Shown: positions 16,664 to 26,486 of the stretch, in pieces
Numbering within the stretch: position 1 is the first letter of the stretch
Layout of the letters: every line of letters begins with the position of its first letter
NCBI GenBank assembly: GCA_002418285.1
Contig: DIDT01000034.1
Coordinates: 1-64,000 of the forward strand
Length of the DNA: 64,000 bases
Direction: 5' to 3'
Origin: Phycisphaerales bacterium UBA5793
GTDB lineage: Bacteria > Planctomycetota > Phycisphaerae > Phycisphaerales > UBA5793
Position numbers and translations under genes: made by a program
The notes under the pieces: model-generated
Told to the model about the DNA's origin: nothing
The model's database searches: none
The model's input: only the letters and a program-made list of their open reading frames with translations

Positions 16664-19600
16664 ATGCTGCGTCGCACTGTTGGCATTGTCGCCGTGATTC
16701 TCTCGCTTTCCGTGTGCACGCTGGCGATGGGGCGTCAGGAGCAAGTGGACGCGATTCGCCGATTGCAGACGGTTGCCGAATCGAGCGGTTACAAGGCGAC
16801 TTCGACATACGCCGAGGTTGTTTCGATGGTCGAGGCGATGGCGAAGGGCTCGCCGCTCGCTCGTCGCGTTGATATCGGGACGACAGTGGAAAATCGGGCC
16901 ATCCCGATGCTGGTGCTGGCCGATCCGGCGGTCGAAACGCCTGAGCAGGCCACCAAGCAGGAAAAGATCGTCGTGCTGATCACCGGCAACATCCACGCCG
17001 GCGAGGTGGCGGGCAAAGAGGCCCTGCTCATGCTGGCCCGCAACGTGCTGGCGGGCGATGATCGCGAAATGCTCGACCACTTGATCCTGTGCATCGTGCC
17101 AATCTACAACGCAGATGGCAACGAGCGTTTCAGTCTGGACAATCGGCCCGGCCAGGTGGGGCCCGAAAAGGGAATGGGTCAGCGGCCCAACGCGCAGGGA
17201 CTCGATCTCAATCGCGATTTCATGAAGATGGATGCGCCGGAGACGCGGGCGCTGATCAAGGTGATGCGGAAGTGGAATCCGCAGGTCTACATCGACACGC
17301 ACACGACCAACGGCTCGCTGCACCGCTATCTCATCACCTACACCGGCCCGAAGTCGCCGGCCGGTGATCGGGGTCTGATCGACTATGCGCACGACACGAT
17401 GATGCCGCGCATTACCGTCGGGCTGAAAGAGCGCACCGGCTATGATTCGTTCTTCTACGGCAACTTCAATCGCGATCACACGCAGTGGGAGTCGTATCCG
17501 GCGGAAGGTCGATACGGCACGACCTACTTTGGCCTGCGCAACGGTCTGAGCATTCTGTCCGAGGCGTATGCGTACGCCTCGTACAAGGATCGTGTGCTGG
17601 GCTCGTTCGAGTTCGTTCGGGAGTGTCTGCGCGACATCAGCGCCCATCGCGGCGAGGTTGAGGCGGTGATCAAGCAGGCGGACGAGCGGGCGCAGCGCAA
17701 TCCCGGCTCACCGATTGCGCTTCGGTCGAAGTTCAAGGCACGGCCTGAGAGAGTCACGGCTCTGGGCTTCGTCGAGAAGCAGGTCGGCGACAAGCTTGAG
17801 GCGACGAAGGAACCGAGCAATCACCTTGTTGAACTTGTCGACGACTTTGAGCCGACGCTTGAAGTCGCGATGCCGGCGGCGTATCTCCTGGCCCCATCGC
17901 AGCGCGAGATCGCAATTAAACTCCAGTGGCACGGTGTGCAGGTGCTCGAACTGCGTGAAGACATCGAACTGGACGTCGAAGTCGATCGCATCACTTCGCT
18001 CAAGCGGGCCGAGCGTGCTTTCCAGAATCGCAAGTCGGTGACGCTCGAGGTTGATCGTCGCAGCGGCAAGATGGGCGTGCCAGCGGGGACCCTGGTGGTC
18101 CGCACTGATCAGCCGCTTGGTCGCCTGGCGGCGTACCTGCTGGAATCGCAGAGTGATGATGGATTCGCCACATGGGACTTCTGGGGCAGTCAGTTGAAGC
18201 AGGGTGAGGATTACCCGGTCGTGCGGCTGCCCGACGATGATCAGCAGCTTCTGACCACGCCCTACCGCCCCCTCGATGATGAGCGCACCTTCGGCCAAGT
18301 GGTGACGGAGGAGACGCTGCGGGACCGGCGCGGCATGCCGAACTTCAGCGGCAACGCGCTGCGCGTGATGCGCTGGCTCGATGATGAGCACTATCTCGTC
18401 AACAAGGGCGGCTTGCGAAAGGTCGAGGCGACGACCGGTCGATCCGAGCCTTATACGCAGGAAGAACGCGAGATCGACACCGCCCCCATCGCTGCGGCCC
18501 TCGCGGCGCTGCCGACGATTGACCCGAGGTCGGCGCGCAACTATGCCAACCGCGCCCCATCAAGTCTGGACCCGACTGGCGCGGGGGCTTTCTTTCTCCA
18601 TGAGAACGATCTGTACTACGTTACTGCCGATGGATCAGCGGCGCGACGGCTGACGAGTACGCCCGAGCGTGAGGAGCTGGCCGAGTTCAGTCCGAACGGC
18701 AAGTTCGTTGCGTTTGTCCGCGACAACGATCTGTTCGTTGTTGACGTGGAGACGGCCACGGAGCGTGCCCTCACGACCGGCGGCAGCGACATCCTGCGCC
18801 ATGGCAAGGCAGACTGGGTGTACTTCGAGGAACTCTTCGGCCGCAACTGGAAGGCCTACTGGTGGAGTCCGGATTCATCGCACCTCGCGTTTCTCGAGAC
18901 GGACTCGTCGATGGTGCCGGAGTTCACGATCACGAACAACTCGCAGTATCAGCAGCGCGTCGAGGTGGCTCGATATCCCAAACCAGGGCAGCCGAATCCG
19001 CAGGTGCGGCTGGGCACGGTGACCACCGGTGGCGGTGAGCCGCAGTGGGTTGATGTATCGAACTATGAAGCCGCCGACATGCTCCTCTCCGAAGTCGGCT
19101 GGTGGCCGGACGGCAGCGCGATATATTTCTACGCGCAGAACCGAATCCAAACGTGGCTGGATGTCTGTCGGGCGCCGGCAGACGGCGGCGAGCCGACGCG
19201 GCTGTTTCGAGACCAGACCGACGCGTGGATCGAGTCGCCGGGCGCGCCGCGGTTTCTTGATGACGGTGGGTTCCTGCTCAGCAGCGATCACACGGGCTAT
19301 CGCCACTGGTACCGTTACGACGCAGACGGCAACCTGCTCGGCCCCATCACGAGCGGTGCGGGTGAAGTGCACGGCATCGAGCGGCTGGACCTGGAGAACA
19401 ACCTGGTCTTCGCCAATGGCACGCGCGACAACGGGATCGGTTCAGACCTGTATCGATTCGATGGCGGCGGAGACGGAGTGCGACTGACCAACGGGCAGGG
19501 TTCGCACAACGTGAGCGTCAGCCCCAGTGGCAAGTACTTTGTCGATTCGTGGTCGAGTTTCGATCAGACGCCGCGCGTTGAACTGCGCGACGCGACGACG

Positions 19601-20494
19601 GGCAAGCTGCTTCGGACCATCGACAGCAATCCTGTGTACGCGCTCGAAGAATGGAAACTTGGTCGCGAGGAGCATGCGGTTATCTCAGCACGCGACGGGT
19701 TCCCGCTTGATGCGACGGTGCTCTATCCCGCCAACTTCGACGCGAGAAAGCGGTATCCCGTGTGGTTGACGACCTATGCCGGTCCGCACGCGCCGACGGT
19801 CTCCGACCGCTGGTCCGGCGGGCGGCTGCGCGACCAGGTTCTTGCGGGCGAAGGGATCGTGCTCCTTGAAACGCATCCGCGTTCGGCGAGCAATCGCGGA
19901 TCGGTGACCACGTGGACGGCCTACAAGCAGCTTGGCGTGCAGGAGCTGCGCGACATTGAAGATGTGGTGCGCTGGCTCACGGCCAAGCCGTACATCGATG
20001 GCGATCGAGTGGGCATGTCGGGGCACAGCTACGGCGGGTTCATGACGGCGTTCGCCCTGACGCACAGCGACCTGTTCTGCGCGGGTATCGCCGGCGCGCC
20101 CCCCACCGACTGGCGCGAGTACGACTCGATCTACACGGAACGGTACATGAGCACGCCGCAGGAGAACCCCGAGGGGTACGACGCGACATCGGTCATTCTG
20201 GCGGCGAAGAACCTGCACGGCCGTCTGCGCATCCTGCATGGAACGATGGATGACAACGTCCACATGCAGAATTCGATCCGGCTCGTCAAGGCACTGCAGG
20301 ATGCGGACAAGGACTTTGAAATGATGTTCTACCCAGGCTTCCGCCACGGCATCTTCAACCGCCATTACCAGCGCACGACCAACGAGTTCATTCTCGAATC
20401 GCTGGGTATCGGCAAGGAATCCAAAGCCAGTCGTGGCCGCATTCGATCCACGACACGTTCCGACGCGGACGGCTGGTATGATGCGGGGGATTAG
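16664..20494 (+). CDS. Fused M14 zinc carboxypeptidase and S9 (DPP IV-like) serine peptidase, secreted
   Basis: 1276 residues from ATG at 16664, which begins a signal peptide (MLRRTVGIVAVILSLSV..LAMGRQ). The N-terminal part is an M14 metallopeptidase: zinc ligands H111 and E114 in NIHAGEVAGKEA, third ligand H213 in IDTHTTNG, and a glutamate in LSEAYAY near residue 300. The C-terminal part is a dipeptidyl-peptidase IV type protein: a beta-propeller (SPNGKFVAFVRDNDLFVVDVET, KADWVYFEELFGRNWKAYWWSPD) and an alpha/beta hydrolase with S1122 in GMSGHSYGG, aspartate in HGTMDDNVHMQN and histidine in FRHGIF. All key residues of both active sites are present, so both may work, probably in the periplasm, on peptides from both ends. 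S9 peptidases alone are usually near 700-800 residues. It is upstream of a secreted helical protein, 42 bases away. Confidence 0.88.
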   Translation: MLRRTVGIVAVILSLSVCTLAMGRQEQVDAIRRLQTVAESSGYKATSTYAEVVSMVEAMAKGSPLARRVDIGTTVENRAIPMLVLADPAVETPEQATKQEKIVVLITGNIHAGEVAGKEALLMLARNVLAGDDREMLDHLILCIVPIYNADGNERFSLDNRPGQVGPEKGMGQRPNAQGLDLNRDFMKMDAPETRALIKVMRKWNPQVYIDTHTTNGSLHRYLITYTGPKSPAGDRGLIDYAHDTMMPRITVGLKERTGYDSFFYGNFNRDHTQWESYPAEGRYGTTYFGLRNGLSILSEAYAYASYKDRVLGSFEFVRECLRDISAHRGEVEAVIKQADERAQRNPGSPIALRSKFKARPERVTALGFVEKQVGDKLEATKEPSNHLVELVDDFEPTLEVAMPAAYLLAPSQREIAIKLQWHGVQVLELREDIELDVEVDRITSLKRAERAFQNRKSVTLEVDRRSGKMGVPAGTLVVRTDQPLGRLAAYLLESQSDDGFATWDFWGSQLKQGEDYPVVRLPDDDQQLLTTPYRPLDDERTFGQVVTEETLRDRRGMPNFSGNALRVMRWLDDEHYLVNKGGLRKVEATTGRSEPYTQEEREIDTAPIAAALAALPTIDPRSARNYANRAPSSLDPTGAGAFFLHENDLYYVTADGSAARRLTSTPEREELAEFSPNGKFVAFVRDNDLFVVDVETATERALTTGGSDILRHGKADWVYFEELFGRNWKAYWWSPDSSHLAFLETDSSMVPEFTITNNSQYQQRVEVARYPKPGQPNPQVRLGTVTTGGGEPQWVDVSNYEAADMLLSEVGWWPDGSAIYFYAQNRIQTWLDVCRAPADGGEPTRLFRDQTDAWIESPGAPRFLDDGGFLLSSDHTGYRHWYRYDADGNLLGPITSGAGEVHGIERLDLENNLVFANGTRDNGIGSDLYRFDGGGDGVRLTNGQGSHNVSVSPSGKYFVDSWSSFDQTPRVELRDATTGKLLRTIDSNPVYALEEWKLGREEHAVISARDGFPLDATVLYPANFDARKRYPVWLTTYAGPHAPTVSDRWSGGRLRDQVLAGEGIVLLETHPRSASNRGSVTTWTAYKQLGVQELRDIEDVVRWLTAKPYIDGDRVGMSGHSYGGFMTAFALTHSDLFCAGIAGAPPTDWREYDSIYTERYMSTPQENPEGYDATSVILAAKNLHGRLRILHGTMDDNVHMQNSIRLVKALQDADKDFEMMFYPGFRHGIFNRHYQRTTNEFILESLGIGKESKASRGRIRSTTRSDADGWYDAGD

Positions 20495-20536
20495 GCGAGG
20501 ATCATTAGACTGCTCTGAGAGCCGGGAGGATGCCTC

Positions 20537-21829
20537 ATGCGCGACTCCACTGCCCTGCTTCGGTTGACTTTGCCGCTCTGTATCGGCCTGTGGCTGCTCT
20601 TTGGCAGTCCGTCGCTGGCTCAACCTGTTCCCTTTCCTGATCTGTCGCACGAATCGCTGCTTGACGATTTGGATGTCGAGGCGTTTGCCAATCGAGTCGG
20701 GCTGGCTCCGAACGACCACCTCGAAGTGCTGATCATCGTCGACGAGTACGTGCAGTGGCGACGCGGCATCGCGAAGGAGACGGAGGAGAAGATGCTCGAC
20801 ATTATCCACCGCCAGGAGGAATACAACGCCAAAATGACGGACGAATCGCGGCGGCTCGTGCCAGAGTACTTTGAGAAGTGGCGGGCCGCAACCCAGGAGT
20901 GGAACGAGCACCGGCAGCACGCGATTGAGCTGGCCGAGGACATGTTCAGCCGGCAAGATGCGGCGATTGCTTCGATCAAACAGTATCTCAACATCAGTCA
21001 GCAGCAGGCGCTCGATGAAGTGCTTCGCGATATCCGTCGCGAGCGCACGTGCGACTGGAGTCCGCACTTCCCGGTCGAACGCGCGGATCTAGTGCAGATC
21101 TTTCTTGAGTCCGATCTGCTGTCGGAATCTGAAAAGGTACTTGTTCGGCCGATCCTGGAGCGCTACGCCGAAGACTTTGATCTGGCCCTGCGGCAGCGCA
21201 ACGAGCACACCCGGCGCGAGCCCGTGGAGGTCATGAAGGACTTCGCTCCGACCAGCGTGGATGCAGAGATCAACCAGCCGGGGCACACGCCCGAGGAGCT
21301 CCAGGCCCTGTTCGCTGAGCAGACGAAGCAGAGACAGGCGCGCCGAATCGAGCGGTTGCGGCCGATCATGGCGGCACATCGCCGCGTGGCGGATGTGAAC
21401 CTCGCGTACTTTCGCCTGTGCGTTGATCAGCTCAACCCCGAAACTAGAACCCGCACGGAGCACGAATTTTGGCGTGTCTCATACATCTTTGACGGCGCCA
21501 TGGAATCGAAATTGACCGCGGGCCGCTTCATCGACGAGGTGCTGGCCATGAAAGACCTCTCGCCCGAGCAGCGGGTGGCGATCGAATCGATCCGGGACGA
21601 TGACTGGTGGCCGCGGCGGAGAGCCATCGAATCAGTTCTTCGTCGCCTCGTGGATAAGAGGGCGCAGGATTGGGAAGACCAGGCGATGGCGGTGTCGCTC
21701 GATGAGTGGCAGAACCCTATTCGCGAGCAGCAGGAAAGCCGCCGCCTGCTTGAGCAAGAGATTATCCGGCGCGTCGTTGATGTGCTCAGCGAATCGCAGC
21801 GGCAGCAGGTGAGGATTCCCAAGGTGTGA
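20537..21829 (+). CDS. Secreted alpha-helical protein of unknown function
   Basis: 430 residues with ATG at 20537 and GGGAGG upstream. A signal peptide (MRDSTALLRLTLPLCIGLWLLFGSPSLAQ) precedes an almost wholly helical, charged protein rich in Arg, Glu and Gln, with likely coiled-coil stretches (KETEEKMLDIIHRQEEYNAKM; EEQTKQRQARRIERLRP-like segment near 270). No catalytic motif is seen. It starts 42 bases after the fused protease and is probably co-transcribed with it. A protein of similar style is at 57436. Both end with a segment resembling the LSESQRQQV / LNEAQRVKL pattern common in secreted planctomycete proteins, but I cannot show that they are homologous. Confidence 0.6.
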   Translation: MRDSTALLRLTLPLCIGLWLLFGSPSLAQPVPFPDLSHESLLDDLDVEAFANRVGLAPNDHLEVLIIVDEYVQWRRGIAKETEEKMLDIIHRQEEYNAKMTDESRRLVPEYFEKWRAATQEWNEHRQHAIELAEDMFSRQDAAIASIKQYLNISQQQALDEVLRDIRRERTCDWSPHFPVERADLVQIFLESDLLSESEKVLVRPILERYAEDFDLALRQRNEHTRREPVEVMKDFAPTSVDAEINQPGHTPEELQALFAEQTKQRQARRIERLRPIMAAHRRVADVNLAYFRLCVDQLNPETRTRTEHEFWRVSYIFDGAMESKLTAGRFIDEVLAMKDLSPEQRVAIESIRDDDWWPRRRAIESVLRRLVDKRAQDWEDQAMAVSLDEWQNPIREQQESRRLLEQEIIRRVVDVLSESQRQQVRIPKV

Positions 21830-21932
21830 GGCGCGGGCTGCGTCTGACGTCAATCCTCGCTGGTATCATCATCCGCTCTGCCGATGCGCGTCGGTGGCAG
21901 CAAGGATGGTTGACCTGCGAGGGCATCGACGG

Positions 21933-22550
21933 ATGAGTTTCGACTGGATTGTTCAAGGTGGGCCGGTGATGGTTCCGCTGCTGGCGTGTTCGGTGGTGTC
22001 GGTCACGCTCACCATTGAACGGGCCATCTTCTGGAACAGCGACCGGAGAAGCCGGGACGCCGGCCTGCTCGATCGTCTGGCCGATTTGCTGGCCCATGGT
22101 CAGGTCACGGAGGCACAACAACTGTGTGAGACCTCGCGCGACCCGATCGTGCGGGTGCTTCGTTTCGGCCTGGAGCATCGGCAGGAGTCGCTTGAGGCCG
22201 CACTCAAACTGGCCGCCAACGAAGAGATCCGGCGAATGCGCCGCTACCTGAAGATCCACGACACGATCGTGACGCTCGCCCCACTGCTTGGCATTCTGGG
22301 CACGGTGCTGGGGATCATCACGTCGTTTGACGTCATGGGCGGAGGCGGGATCGATAATCCGGTGGCGGTCACGGGCGGCATTGCCGAGGCGCTGCTCACG
22401 ACGGCCGTGGGTCTTGTCGTCGCGATGCTGTCGCTCATCCCGTACAACTACTTCAGCTCGCGCCTCGAGGAGGCCGTGAGCGTGATGGAGAGTCGGCTGA
22501 CGAGTTTCGAGATCATGTACCGCAAGGGGATGGCCGGCCGTGCATCTTGA
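21933..22550 (+). CDS. exbB: ExbB/TolQ/MotA-type proton channel protein
   Basis: 205 residues from ATG at 21933 (MSFDWIVQGGPVMVPLLACS). Three membrane segments are visible: near the start, at LAPLLGILGTVLGIITSF and at AVTGGIAEALLTTAVGLVVAMLSLIPYNYF. The glycine-rich LLGILGTVLG and the GGIAEALLTTAVGL motif are family hallmarks. With ExbD and TonB directly downstream it forms the inner-membrane motor that uses proton motive force to energise TonB-dependent outer-membrane receptors, such as the one at 27808. Its stop overlaps the GTG start of exbD by 11 bases. Confidence 0.9.
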   Translation: MSFDWIVQGGPVMVPLLACSVVSVTLTIERAIFWNSDRRSRDAGLLDRLADLLAHGQVTEAQQLCETSRDPIVRVLRFGLEHRQESLEAALKLAANEEIRRMRRYLKIHDTIVTLAPLLGILGTVLGIITSFDVMGGGGIDNPVAVTGGIAEALLTTAVGLVVAMLSLIPYNYFSSRLEEAVSVMESRLTSFEIMYRKGMAGRAS

Positions 22551-22953
22551 CAGCGGATTCAGTCGCAGACGGGCGCGCGTGGAGATGATCCCCCTCATCG
22601 ACTGCATGTTCATCCTGCTCGTTTTCTTCATCTACTCGATGCTGGCGATGACGATCCAGCGCGGCGTGGCGGTCAATCTGCCCAGCGGAACGCGCGTTGA
22701 TCGAATCACGGAAGACGCGATCGTCATTTCAATCACAAGCACGAATGAGCTATTCGTCAATCGTGAGCCGGTGCGCCGTGAGGAACTGGACGCCGCCTTG
22801 CGTCGATTGATCGGCGACAACCCGTCCCCGCGCATCGTTCTCAATGGCGATGCCGACGCTCGGCACGGCCAGATCTTTGCGATTCTCGATCTCCTCCGCA
22901 ACCGGGGCTGGACCAATCTGTCTATCCTCTCCACGGAGGCGTCCGAACCTTGA
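22540..22953 (+). CDS. exbD: ExbD/TolR family motor subunit
   Basis: 137 residues with a GTG start at 22540 inside the end of exbB. The short cytoplasmic N-terminus (RRRARVEMIPLID) leads into one membrane helix (CMFILLVFFIYSMLAMTI); the aspartate in PLID is the conserved proton-carrying residue. A periplasmic domain follows (VVISIT-like AIVISITSTNELFVN, RIVLNGDADARHGQIFAILDLLRNRG). Its stop overlaps the TTG start of tonB (TTGA), so the three genes look translationally coupled. Confidence 0.9.
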   Translation: MHLDSGFSRRRARVEMIPLIDCMFILLVFFIYSMLAMTIQRGVAVNLPSGTRVDRITEDAIVISITSTNELFVNREPVRREELDAALRRLIGDNPSPRIVLNGDADARHGQIFAILDLLRNRGWTNLSILSTEASEP

Positions 22954-23846
22954 GTCGAAACCTGCTCGTGGCTGGTGTCGTGGCATCCGTACTGCATCTT
23001 GCGGTGCTGGCGTCTATTGGGTTGCGAAGCAGTTCTGGGGTGCGGGATTCGGTTGCGCTTCAGCCGCTGATGATCTCTTTTGCAGACTTCGAACCGGATG
23101 AGGCTCCGGCTCCCCCGATTGAGTCGGCGAATCCACTGAACAGGGAGGTCACCCCGCCGCCGATTGTGGACGAGGAATCGGGAGAGATCCTCCATACGGA
23201 GGCTGATGGGTCTGTTGCGCCGCCACCGTCCGAAGCGACTGAGGCTGTCGATGCAACGAGCGAAGAAGGGGTTGAAGCAGGATTGCCTGATCCGACAGCA
23301 CGAATCCCCGCCCCTGTCGGAATCAGTGAGACCGTCGAAACGATTCCGGACGATGCTGCACCGACGATTGACGCGAAGACTGGCGACACCGCAGAAGTGG
23401 ATGACGGGATCATCTTACCAGCGCGGCCGATCGTGCATCGACTTGTCTCTGCTCCGCCGCTCATGCTGATGGCCATGTTGACGTCGGTGCTGCAACGCGC
23501 GGCGTCTCCGCCGGTGAAACCAAGGCCATCGGAGGTTGCATCGACTGGGGCAGCACTGCAGGGCGAGCGAATCGCACCGGTGCTCGAGCATCGTCCCAAG
23601 CCAATCTACCCCACGGTGGCGCGGCGACGGGGCTACGAGGGCACGGTTGTGCTTCGGATAGAAGTGCTTGAGGATGGGAGCGTGGGAGGCGTTGAGATTC
23701 ATCAATCATCCGGCCATGATGTGCTCGACCGGCAGGCTGAGCGGACCATCCGTGAGCAGTGGCGATTCCGGCCCGGCCGGCTCGATGGTCGAGCGGCGGC
23801 GCTGTGGATTGACATCCCCATTGAGTTTCACCTTGTAGACTCCTGA
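22950..23846 (+). CDS. tonB: TonB energy-transducing protein
   Basis: 298 residues with TTG start at 22950 (GGAGG ten bases upstream). One N-terminal membrane anchor (LLVAGVVASVLHLAVLASIGL) is followed by a long periplasmic stretch rich in Pro, Glu and Ala (PDEAPAPPIES, VTPPPIVDEE). The C-terminal TonB domain of ~85 residues is RPKPIYPTVARRRGYEGTV, then LRIEVLEDGSVGGVEI, TIREQWRFRPGR and IDIPIEFHLV. It links the ExbB/ExbD motor to outer-membrane receptors. The TonB-dependent receptor four genes downstream is the likely partner. Confidence 0.9.
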   Translation: MSRNLLVAGVVASVLHLAVLASIGLRSSSGVRDSVALQPLMISFADFEPDEAPAPPIESANPLNREVTPPPIVDEESGEILHTEADGSVAPPPSEATEAVDATSEEGVEAGLPDPTARIPAPVGISETVETIPDDAAPTIDAKTGDTAEVDDGIILPARPIVHRLVSAPPLMLMAMLTSVLQRAASPPVKPRPSEVASTGAALQGERIAPVLEHRPKPIYPTVARRRGYEGTVVLRIEVLEDGSVGGVEIHQSSGHDVLDRQAERTIREQWRFRPGRLDGRAAALWIDIPIEFHLVDS

Positions 23847-23910
23847 GCCAGTTCCACGTGTGGCCAGCAGGTGGCCAGTATCGGCGCCGGGCGCCGGAAG
23901 GGAAGGATCG

Positions 23911-25149
23911 ATGTCGAGTTCCAAGAGCGCCGCAGGTCGTCGAGTGATTTCATGTGCCGCATTGGGTGTTGCGCTTGGCGCCACCACGGTCGTGTGCGGC
24001 GCGGTTGCGGACGGCGATGACTGGACCCAGTTTCGTGGGCCGAACGGTGATTGCACGACCAGCGAGAAGGGCTGGACGATTCACGGCGAGGCTGAGCCCG
24101 TTTGGAAGCGCACAGTCGGCATTGGATATTCGGCCATGTCGGTGGCCAACGGCAAGCTCTACACGATGGGCTATGACGTCGATCGCGGTCTGGACGGTAT
24201 CTATTGCCTCGACGCGCTGACCGGCGACGTGGTCTGGGAGCATCACTATCCCGCGGAGCGGTGGGCGCGATCGCACAACGGCGGAACGCTTGTGACACCC
24301 GGCGTTGACGGGAAGGACCTGTACTGCTCGAATCGCGAGGGGCGATTCTTCTGCTTTGACGCCGCCACGGGCCAGATTCACTTCGAGAAGAACCTGAAGG
24401 ACGAGTACAAACTGGAGTTCCCGCGTTGGGGTCTGGCCGCCTCGCCGCTGATTCTGCGTGACATGGTCTTGATGAACGTCGGCAAGGTGATTGCATTCGA
24501 AAAGCACACCGGCAAGGAAATCTGGACTACGGAGAAGAACTACGGCGACGCGTACTGCACCCCGGTGGAGTACGACCACAAGGGCGAAGCGTGCTTTGCC
24601 GTCTTTAACCAGACGGGGCTCGTCGTTCTCGACCGCAAAACCGGCAAGGAAAAGATGGTCCAGGATTGGGAGAACCGCGCCAATGTAAATGCGGCGGCTC
24701 CAATTGTCATCGGCCAGAAGGTGTTCATCTCCTCGGGCTACAACCGCGGCTGCGCCATGCTCGACCTGTCCGGCGATGCGCCCAACGTCGTCTGGGAGAA
24801 CAAGGAGATGCGCAATCACATGGCCCAGTCGATTCTGTACGAGGATCACCTCTACGGGTTTGATGAGGCGGTGTTCAAATGCCTTGATCTCGACGGGAAC
24901 GTAAAGTGGCAGCAGCGCGGCCTGGGCAAAGGCGCCAACATCCTGGCTGACGGGAAGCTCGTGCTTCTCAGCGACAAGGGCGAATTGATCTTTGTGGAGC
25001 CGAATCCGACTGAGTACCGCGAGTTGTCGCGCACGAAGGTGCTTGATGATGGCGTGTACTGGACGTACCCGACTCTGGCCAACGGCTACATCTACTGCCG
25101 CAACAGCCTCGGGAATATCGTCTGCCTCGATCATCGATCGAGGCAGTGA
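23911..25149 (+). CDS. PQQ-like beta-propeller protein, tandem copy 1
   Basis: 412 residues from ATG at 23911 (AAGGGAAGGA upstream). The signal peptide ends near VCGAVADGD, before the DDWTQFRGPNG motif typical of secreted planctomycete propeller proteins. Repeated blades carry motifs such as IYCLDALTGDVVWEH, FFCFDAATGQIHFEK, VIAFEKHTGKEIWTT and VVLDRKTGKEKM, which fit an eight-blade quinoprotein-like or BamB-like propeller. The length is short for a true PQQ alcohol dehydrogenase and I see no paired-cysteine or calcium site, so cofactor binding is doubtful. It ends YCRNSLGNIVCLDHR, which recurs in the next two genes. It lies between tonB and the receptor and may act in the periplasm with that uptake system. 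Confidence 0.8.
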   Translation: MSSSKSAAGRRVISCAALGVALGATTVVCGAVADGDDWTQFRGPNGDCTTSEKGWTIHGEAEPVWKRTVGIGYSAMSVANGKLYTMGYDVDRGLDGIYCLDALTGDVVWEHHYPAERWARSHNGGTLVTPGVDGKDLYCSNREGRFFCFDAATGQIHFEKNLKDEYKLEFPRWGLAASPLILRDMVLMNVGKVIAFEKHTGKEIWTTEKNYGDAYCTPVEYDHKGEACFAVFNQTGLVVLDRKTGKEKMVQDWENRANVNAAAPIVIGQKVFISSGYNRGCAMLDLSGDAPNVVWENKEMRNHMAQSILYEDHLYGFDEAVFKCLDLDGNVKWQQRGLGKGANILADGKLVLLSDKGELIFVEPNPTEYRELSRTKVLDDGVYWTYPTLANGYIYCRNSLGNIVCLDHRSRQ

Positions 25150-25224
25150 TTGGCCTGCCCTCGGAAGAACCCACACCAAGTCGGCAACGGATGGCCGGTC
25201 GTCATCCCCAAGCGGAGGTGCATC

Positions 25225-26448
25225 ATGCTGAAATCACTCCTGAATGAACGATTCGGATGTCGGATGGTCGCATTGTTCAGCGTCTTTCTCGGCGCGACCA
25301 CCATCGTTTCGGCCGCCAACGAGGCGGATGACTGGACGCAATGGCGCGGGCCAAACGGCACGGGGATCTCAGCCGAGACGAAGTGGTCGGCGCAAGGCAG
25401 TGAACTCTGGTCAAAGTCAGTCGGACTGGGGTACTCGTCGGTTGTCGTGTCGGGCGATCGGCTGTACACCATTGGATATGTGGAAGACAGGAAAGAAGAT
25501 GTCATCATCTGCCTCAACGCGAAGACGGGCGAGGAGATCTGGACCTATGCCTACCCGGCAGAGAAATGGGCGAAGTTTCACGGGGGTGGAACGAACTGCA
25601 CTCCTTCGCTCGACGGTGAACGTCTCATGGTCCTTAATCGCGAGGGGCGCTTCACCTGTCTGAGTGCGGCGCGGGGAGAGGTGTTGTGGAAGAAGGACAT
25701 GGTCCAGGAGTTTGGCGCTGCGGTGCCGACCTGGGGTTTTGCCGCGTCGCCGCTCGTGCTCGACGAGATGGTTGTGGTCAATGTTGGAACCGTCGTCGCG
25801 TTCGACAAGAAGTCGGGTGAGATCAAATGGACCAGCGCGAACCTTGGCCACGCGTACTCGACACCCTCGACGGCCCTCATTGGCGACAAGAAGTGTCTCG
25901 TCGTCGTGAATGGTGATGGCGTCGCAGTCCTTGATCGCGAAACCGGTTCAACGCTGGCAAGTGTTGAGTGGAAGACACAGTACGATGTCAACGCCGCCAG
26001 TCCGATCGTGACCGGCGACCGCATCTTTGTCTCTTCGGGATACAACCACGGCTGCGGCCTGTTCAAGTTCGATGGCGAGTCGATTGCGAAGGTGTGGGAC
26101 AGCAAGATCATGCGGAACAAGATGAGCGGGTGCGTGCTCATCGATGGCTTCCTGTATGGGTTCGACGAGGCAGTGCTCAAGTGCATCGATCTCGATGGCA
26201 ACGAAAAGTGGGCGGAGCGCGGCCTCGGCCAGGGCGCTGTATCCGCGGCGGGTAATCGACTGCTCATCATGAGCGGCAAGGGGGAACTGATCATCGCCGA
26301 GGCGACGCCGGACGCCTACCGGGTGTTCTCCAAGACCAAGGTGGTTGAAGGCGGTGTGTGCTGGACCACGCCGGTGATCGCCAATGGACTCATCTACTGT
26401 CGCAACAGTCTGGGAACGCTTTCCTGTCGCGATCATCGCGGAGAGTAG
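25225..26448 (+). CDS. PQQ-like beta-propeller protein, tandem copy 2
   Basis: 407 residues from ATG at 25225, with GGAGG eight bases upstream. The signal peptide ends near TIVSAANEA and is followed by DDWTQWRGPNGTGIS. Blade motifs parallel copy 1 (IICLNAKTGEEIWTY, VVAFDKKSGEIKWTS, VAVLDRETGSTLAS, FDEAVLKCIDLDGNEKWAERGLGQGA) and the end is YCRNSLGTLSCRDHRGE. Tandem duplication is plain from the matching layout of copies 1, 2 and 3. The shared line FDEAV-KC-DLDGN-KW in all three suggests the same fold and role. Propeller function is inferred; the ligand is unknown. Confidence 0.8.
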   Translation: MLKSLLNERFGCRMVALFSVFLGATTIVSAANEADDWTQWRGPNGTGISAETKWSAQGSELWSKSVGLGYSSVVVSGDRLYTIGYVEDRKEDVIICLNAKTGEEIWTYAYPAEKWAKFHGGGTNCTPSLDGERLMVLNREGRFTCLSAARGEVLWKKDMVQEFGAAVPTWGFAASPLVLDEMVVVNVGTVVAFDKKSGEIKWTSANLGHAYSTPSTALIGDKKCLVVVNGDGVAVLDRETGSTLASVEWKTQYDVNAASPIVTGDRIFVSSGYNHGCGLFKFDGESIAKVWDSKIMRNKMSGCVLIDGFLYGFDEAVLKCIDLDGNEKWAERGLGQGAVSAAGNRLLIMSGKGELIIAEATPDAYRVFSKTKVVEGGVCWTTPVIANGLIYCRNSLGTLSCRDHRGE

Positions 26449-26486
26449 GTTGTCCTGCTAACACGTGTCTCGTGAGGATCAAATTC

